This document shows, piece by piece, positions 7,291 to 9,964 of a DNA stretch of 9,964 bases. Positions within the stretch are counted from its first letter, which is position 1; each line of letters starts with the position of its first letter. The DNA lies in contig CALAFS010000296.1 of NCBI GenBank assembly GCA_937892405.1, positions 1 to 9,964 of the forward strand, given 5' to 3'. A model generated the notes under the pieces. That model had not been told where the DNA came from and did not search any database. It worked only from the letters and a program-made list of their open reading frames with translations. Source of the stretch: an uncultured Clostridia bacterium (GTDB lineage: Bacteria; Bacillota; Clostridia; Oscillospirales; CAG-272). Position numbers and translations under genes: made by a program.

Positions 7291-8478
7291 ATGAAAAAAA
7301 TTCTTTCCCTCATTCTTGCTCTGACGCTTTTCTCCCTCTCCTGCGTGCTGCTCGTCTCCTGCGGCGGAAACACGCCGAAAAAGGAGCCGTCCGTCATGAC
7401 CCTCTCGCTCAACCCCGAGGTGGAGTTCGTCCTTGACGAAAACGGCGTCGTCGTGAGTGCGAACGCGCTGAACGAAGAGGGCAACCTCGTATTGAACGCC
7501 GGTGTCTTCGTCGGCAAGACAAACGAAGAGGCGGTCAAGCTCTTCATCGACATTACGAAGGATACGGGCTTCCTCGTCTCCGGTTCGGTCGAGGCGGGAG
7601 AAAACAACATCAAAGTGGCGTTCTCGGGTGAGGATGCCGAAAAGCGCTATGACGCGATCAAAAAGAATGTCACCGACTACCTTGACACGAAGGGGATCAC
7701 CGCGGGATTCGAGAATGTCGCCGCGCTGACCGACGCGTACTTTGACGAACAGCTCGCGAAGTGCCTGCCCTATCTCGACGAGGCGAAGATCACCGCGATG
7801 AGCTATGAGGAAAAGCTCGAGGCGCTGAAAGCCTCCCGCGAAGAGACAGCGAAGCTCACCTCCGAGGAGCTGAAAAACGCCTACTACGAGGCAAAAGAGC
7901 TTGCCTATGAAAAGGCAAAGCTCGAGTATGTCAAAGAAAAGGCGAACATCATTACCGCCGCCATGATCGACAGCGCGTCCGTGACCTATTTCAACCTTTG
8001 CGACAGTCTGGAAAAGCTCCGTTATGACAGTCTCATCAAAGAGGATTCCCTCTACCAGGTGGCTCTCGCCGAGTTCCGTCGGGCGAAGGTGGAATTTCTG
8101 AATTACCGCGCCTATGTCGCGGGACTTCCCGAAGGGGAGACGACCGAGGCGATGACGGCACATCTCGACGCCCTCGAAGAGGTACTGAACGGAGCGGAAC
8201 AGTCGCTCGCAAATGCTTATGCCATGGCAAACGCCGCGATCGACGAAGGTAAAAAACAGCTTGACAGTGCCTATGCCACGCTGATTTCAACAATCAAATC
8301 CATAGACTCGAGCGTGGCAGCCTCCCTCGATGAGGCGAGCGATCACATCACCACGGGGCTCGACACCGTGACGGGTGCCTTCGAGACGGAATACGCCTCC
8401 GCGATCACCGCCGCAAAGAATCAGTGGTCGACCATGGAAGAAGCACTGAAAGCCGGTTATCAGACACCGAAAGAGTAA
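7291..8478 (+). CDS. Lipoprotein with RsgI-like N-terminal domain and long helical region
   Basis: A complete 395-residue protein. Residues 1-24 form a lipoprotein signal peptide (MKKILSLILALTLFSL, lipobox LVSC, Cys24), so it should be anchored on the outer face of the membrane. Residues about 35-100 (MTLSLNPEVEFVLDENG, then SANALNEEG and FVGKTNEEAVKLFID) resemble the middle beta domain of RsgI-type anti-sigma factors, whose signature is 'DxNPSxE..N..G.V....LN.DG'. Unlike RsgI there is no cytoplasmic sigma-binding segment or transmembrane helix here, so an anti-sigma role is unlikely. Residues about 110-395 look almost wholly helical and charged (SYEEKLEALKASREETAKLT, KNAYYEAKELAYEKAKLEYV), ending in an Ala-rich amphipathic stretch. 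Strong promoter and Shine-Dalgarno precede it; fprA follows after 38 nt. I recall similar lipoproteins in gut Clostridia without known function. Confidence 0.9.
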   Translation: MKKILSLILALTLFSLSCVLLVSCGGNTPKKEPSVMTLSLNPEVEFVLDENGVVVSANALNEEGNLVLNAGVFVGKTNEEAVKLFIDITKDTGFLVSGSVEAGENNIKVAFSGEDAEKRYDAIKKNVTDYLDTKGITAGFENVAALTDAYFDEQLAKCLPYLDEAKITAMSYEEKLEALKASREETAKLTSEELKNAYYEAKELAYEKAKLEYVKEKANIITAAMIDSASVTYFNLCDSLEKLRYDSLIKEDSLYQVALAEFRRAKVEFLNYRAYVAGLPEGETTEAMTAHLDALEEVLNGAEQSLANAYAMANAAIDEGKKQLDSAYATLISTIKSIDSSVAASLDEASDHITTGLDTVTGAFETEYASAITAAKNQWSTMEEALKAGYQTPKE

Positions 8479-8480
8479 TA

Positions 8481-8500
8481 TTGTAAACAAATCATTACAA
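8481..8500 (+). promoter_or_regulatory. TTGTAA-N8-TTACAA dyad between the two plus-strand genes
   Basis: Perfect 6-bp arms around an 8-nt centre, in the 38-nt gap and just before the fprA Shine-Dalgarno. It loosely recalls redox-responsive operators such as Rex sites, but spacing and half-sites do not fit the usual Rex consensus. As an RNA hairpin it would be weak. No convincing promoter is seen in the gap. Confidence 0.3.
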
Positions 8501-8506
8501 AAAGGA
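8501..8506 (+). promoter_or_regulatory. Ribosome binding site of fprA
   Basis: AAAGGA with 10 nt to the ATG at 8517: acceptable but weaker and more distant than that of the upstream gene. Confidence 0.6.
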
Positions 8507-8516
8507 TAAAACAAAG

Positions 8517-9698
8517 ATGAAACCTATTACAAGCGATGTATTTCACATCGGCATCAACGACCGCAAGATTGATCTCTTTGAGGGGCAATATTCCGTGCCG
8601 CACGGCATGGCATACAACTCCTATGTGATCGTCGACGAGAAGGTCGCCGTGCTGGATACGGCAGACGGCGCCTTCCGCGACGAATGGCTCACAGAGGTGG
8701 ACGCGGCGCTGAACGGACGGCACCCCGACTACCTGATCGTCCAGCACATGGAGCCGGATCATTCGGCAAACATCGGCGCCTTTCTTCTCCGCTATCCCGA
8801 GGTGACCGTCGTCGGCAATGCGAAGACCTTCGCGATGCTCGAGGCGTTCTTCGGCAAGGGAGCGGGAGAACACCGTCTCGTCGTCAAGGACGGAGACACC
8901 CTCCCCCTCGGCAGGCACACGCTGACCTTTGTTTTCGCTCCGATGGTACACTGGCCCGAGGTCATGGTGACCTATGACAGTGCCGATAAGATTCTCTTCT
9001 CTGCCGACGGCTTCGGCAAATTCGGGACGCTCGACGCCGACGAGCCGTGGGAGCATGAGGCGCGCCGCTATTATATCGGCATCGTCGGAAAGTATGGTGC
9101 GCAGGTGCAGTCCCTGCTCAAAAAGGCGGCGGCGCTCGACATTGCCATGATCTGCCCCCTGCACGGTCCCGTGCTGACTGAGGATCTCGGAAAATACCTG
9201 AATCTTTACGACCTCTGGTCGTCCTACCGTCCCGAGGAAGAGGGCGTCACGATTGCCTATGCCTCGGTGTACGGGCACACGAGAGTCGCGGCGGAATATC
9301 TCGCGGAAAAGCTCGCCGAGGAAGGCGAAAAGAATGTCGCCCTCTTCGATCTCTCCCGTGCCGACATGGCGGAGGCTGTTGCCTCGGCGTTCCGCTATCC
9401 GAAGCTCGTGCTCGCCTCCGTGACCTATAACGCCGATGTCTTCCCGCCGATGCACGCGTATCTGCATGCGCTCGTCGAGCGCGGATTCCGTGCCCGCACC
9501 GTGGGCTTGATCGAAAACGGCAGTTGGGCACCCACCGCCGCAAAGGTCATGCGCGCCGCGCTCGAAGGGTGTAAAGACCTCACCTTCTGCGAGACGGTCG
9601 TCACGGTTCGTTCTTCCCTGACGGACGAAAACCGGGCAACACTCGACGCGTTGGCGAAAGAAAGCATAAACAATTCAGAATTCAAAATGAAGAATTAA
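8517..9698 (+). CDS. fprA: A-type flavoprotein / flavodiiron protein (O2 or NO reductase)
   Basis: A complete 393-residue cytoplasmic enzyme. The N-terminal metallo-beta-lactamase-like domain (about 1-235) carries the non-haem diiron site: HMEPDH gives His77, Glu79 and Asp81, MVHWPEVM gives His145, SADGFGKFG gives Asp164, and CPLHGP gives His216, the full ligand set of the family. The C-terminal flavodoxin-like domain (about 243-380) begins with VTIAYASVYGHTR, the FMN phosphate-binding loop. There is no rubredoxin domain, so it should accept electrons from a separate rubredoxin or similar carrier and reduce O2 to water and/or NO to N2O, protecting an anaerobe; which substrate is preferred cannot be read from sequence. 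Length fits clostridial FprA (about 400). It lies 38 nt after the lipoprotein gene, probably co-transcribed. Its last nine residues (NNSEFKMKN) are encoded by an AT-rich intergenic repeat. Confidence 0.95.
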   Translation: MKPITSDVFHIGINDRKIDLFEGQYSVPHGMAYNSYVIVDEKVAVLDTADGAFRDEWLTEVDAALNGRHPDYLIVQHMEPDHSANIGAFLLRYPEVTVVGNAKTFAMLEAFFGKGAGEHRLVVKDGDTLPLGRHTLTFVFAPMVHWPEVMVTYDSADKILFSADGFGKFGTLDADEPWEHEARRYYIGIVGKYGAQVQSLLKKAAALDIAMICPLHGPVLTEDLGKYLNLYDLWSSYRPEEEGVTIAYASVYGHTRVAAEYLAEKLAEEGEKNVALFDLSRADMAEAVASAFRYPKLVLASVTYNADVFPPMHAYLHALVERGFRARTVGLIENGSWAPTAAKVMRAALEGCKDLTFCETVVTVRSSLTDENRATLDALAKESINNSEFKMKN

Positions 9699-9706
9699 GA
9701 ATTTTT
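9672..9706. repeat. AT-rich GAATT-type repeat overlapping the fprA stop codon
   Basis: AATTCAGAATTC, AAAATGAAGAATT and AAGAATTTTT form short imperfect GAATT repeats with internal inverted symmetry, in sharp contrast to the GC-rich gene before it. I recall this kind of sequence as a dispersed repeat in clostridial and other genomes, often producing protein tails of 'NSEFKIKN' type, as here. It runs through the stop at 9696-9698. Confidence 0.6.
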
Positions 9707-9718
9707 CTCTCGCCGAAG

Positions 9719-9747
9719 GTGAATTTCACTGCGGCACCGCAAGGTGA
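9719..9747. repeat. Small nested inverted repeats after fprA
   Basis: GTGAA-T-TTCAC (9719-9729) adjoins TGCGG-CA-CCGCA (9730-9741), and TCAC (9726-9729) can also pair with GTGA (9744-9747) around the latter with a 2-nt bulge. No T-tract follows on the plus strand, so this is not a convincing terminator; it may be the left part of the repeat cluster to its right. Confidence 0.35.
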
Positions 9748-9751
9748 CACC

Positions 9752-9788
9752 GTAGGGATCGACGCCAAGGGCAACCCGTTACGCTTTG
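9752..9788. repeat. GTAGGGG-type intergenic repeat, copy 1
   Basis: A 37-nt unit beginning GTAGGGATCG and ending CCCGTTACGCTTTG. It has the same length and end as copy 3 but a weakened inner inverted repeat. Confidence 0.6.
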
Positions 9789-9833
9789 CCGAGCGTATGC
9801 GCCCTTTCGAGGCGTTTTCGCCCAATCTTCACC

Positions 9834-9867
9834 GTAGGGGCGACCATCGGTCGCCCGCCTTACGCCT
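9834..9867. repeat. GTAGGGG-type intergenic repeat, copy 2 (strong hairpin)
   Basis: GTAGG then GGCGACC-ATC-GGTCGCC with near-perfect arms, followed by CGCCTTACGCCT. This is the best-preserved palindrome of the three. Repeats of the form GTAGGGGCGxCC...GGxCGCCCG are, from memory, widely dispersed between genes in some Clostridia. Confidence 0.7.
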
Positions 9868-9913
9868 TCTTTCAGAGAAACGAACAATCACGGCGAAAAC
9901 GATCCCTTTCTTT

Positions 9914-9950
9914 GTAGGGGTCGGCGCCCTCGACGACCCGTTACGCTTTG
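9914..9950. repeat. GTAGGGG-type intergenic repeat, copy 3
   Basis: A 37-nt unit GTAGGGGTCG...CGACCCGTTACGCTTTG with 6-bp GGGTCG/CGACCC arms. It starts 80 nt after copy 2, which itself starts 82 nt after copy 1. Confidence 0.65.
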
Positions 9951-9964
9951 TTGATTGCACGCGT

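Noticed and set aside
7053..7613. 186-codon minus-strand open frame
   Set aside because: It is antisense to the lipoprotein start and crosses both promoters; the translation has no recognisable feature.
7276..8163. 295-codon minus-strand open frame
   Set aside because: Codon-aligned antisense of the RsgI-like lipoprotein, and it runs over that gene's ribosome binding site.
8481..8500. Rex operator upstream of fprA
   Set aside because: The half-sites and the 8-nt centre do not match the usual TTGTTAA-N4-TTAACAA form, so it is kept only as an unassigned dyad.
8460..9467. 335-codon minus-strand open frame
   Set aside because: It lies in codon register opposite fprA, whose diiron ligands and FMN loop are all present on the plus strand.
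9699..9747. Intrinsic terminator after fprA
   Set aside because: The small hairpins at 9719-9747 have no following T-tract, and the T-run at 9702-9706 is not preceded by a stable stem.
9752..9950. CRISPR array
   Set aside because: The units are diverged and palindromic, about 80 nt apart, only three in number, and have no cas genes nearby. They fit dispersed intergenic repeats better.

Overview
The window looks like a piece of a fairly GC-rich Firmicutes genome, most likely an uncultured gut- or rumen-type member of the Clostridia. This is inferred from lipobox-type lipoproteins, strong AAGGAG-type ribosome binding sites, consensus sigma-A promoters, an A-type flavoprotein (flavodiiron protein) typical of anaerobes, and intergenic 'GTAGGGG' and 'GAATTnA' repeats of a kind I associate with such genomes. 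No rRNA, tRNA, CRISPR array, insertion sequence or phage gene was seen.

Layout. Positions 1-6808 are one giant gene on the minus strand, open to the left edge, so its 3' end is outside the window. It encodes at least 2269 residues of a surface lipoprotein: signal peptide with lipobox, a cysteine-rich array of about 40-residue repeats, an Ig-like/S-layer-type beta module, a second cysteine-rich array, a roughly 560-residue cysteine-free part, and a long, more degenerate region with scattered CxxC pairs. The longest plus-strand reading frame (179-6835, 2218 codons) is a codon-aligned antisense shadow of this gene and is not annotated as a gene. Positions 6809-7290 are a divergent intergenic region with two consensus promoters facing away from each other (both TTGACA, 17-nt spacer, TATACT). 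The minus-strand promoter would give a leader of about 280 nt containing two copies, 94 nt apart, of a palindromic element and a degenerate third.

Positions 7291-8478 (plus) encode a 395-residue lipoprotein with an RsgI-like 'SLNPEVEF' domain and a long helical C-terminal part. It is followed after 38 nt by 8517-9698 (plus), a complete flavodiiron protein of the FprA type, probably in the same transcript. The last nine residues of that protein come from an AT-rich repeat that runs across its stop codon. The remaining sequence to 9964 is intergenic and holds three GTAGGGG repeat copies spaced 80-82 nt apart.

How they might work together: two envelope lipoproteins share a divergent control region and could be co-regulated. 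The flavodiiron protein is a cytoplasmic O2/NO detoxification enzyme. Its link to the upstream lipoprotein is positional only. The least explained parts are the giant Cys-repeat lipoprotein and the duplicated palindromic leader elements.
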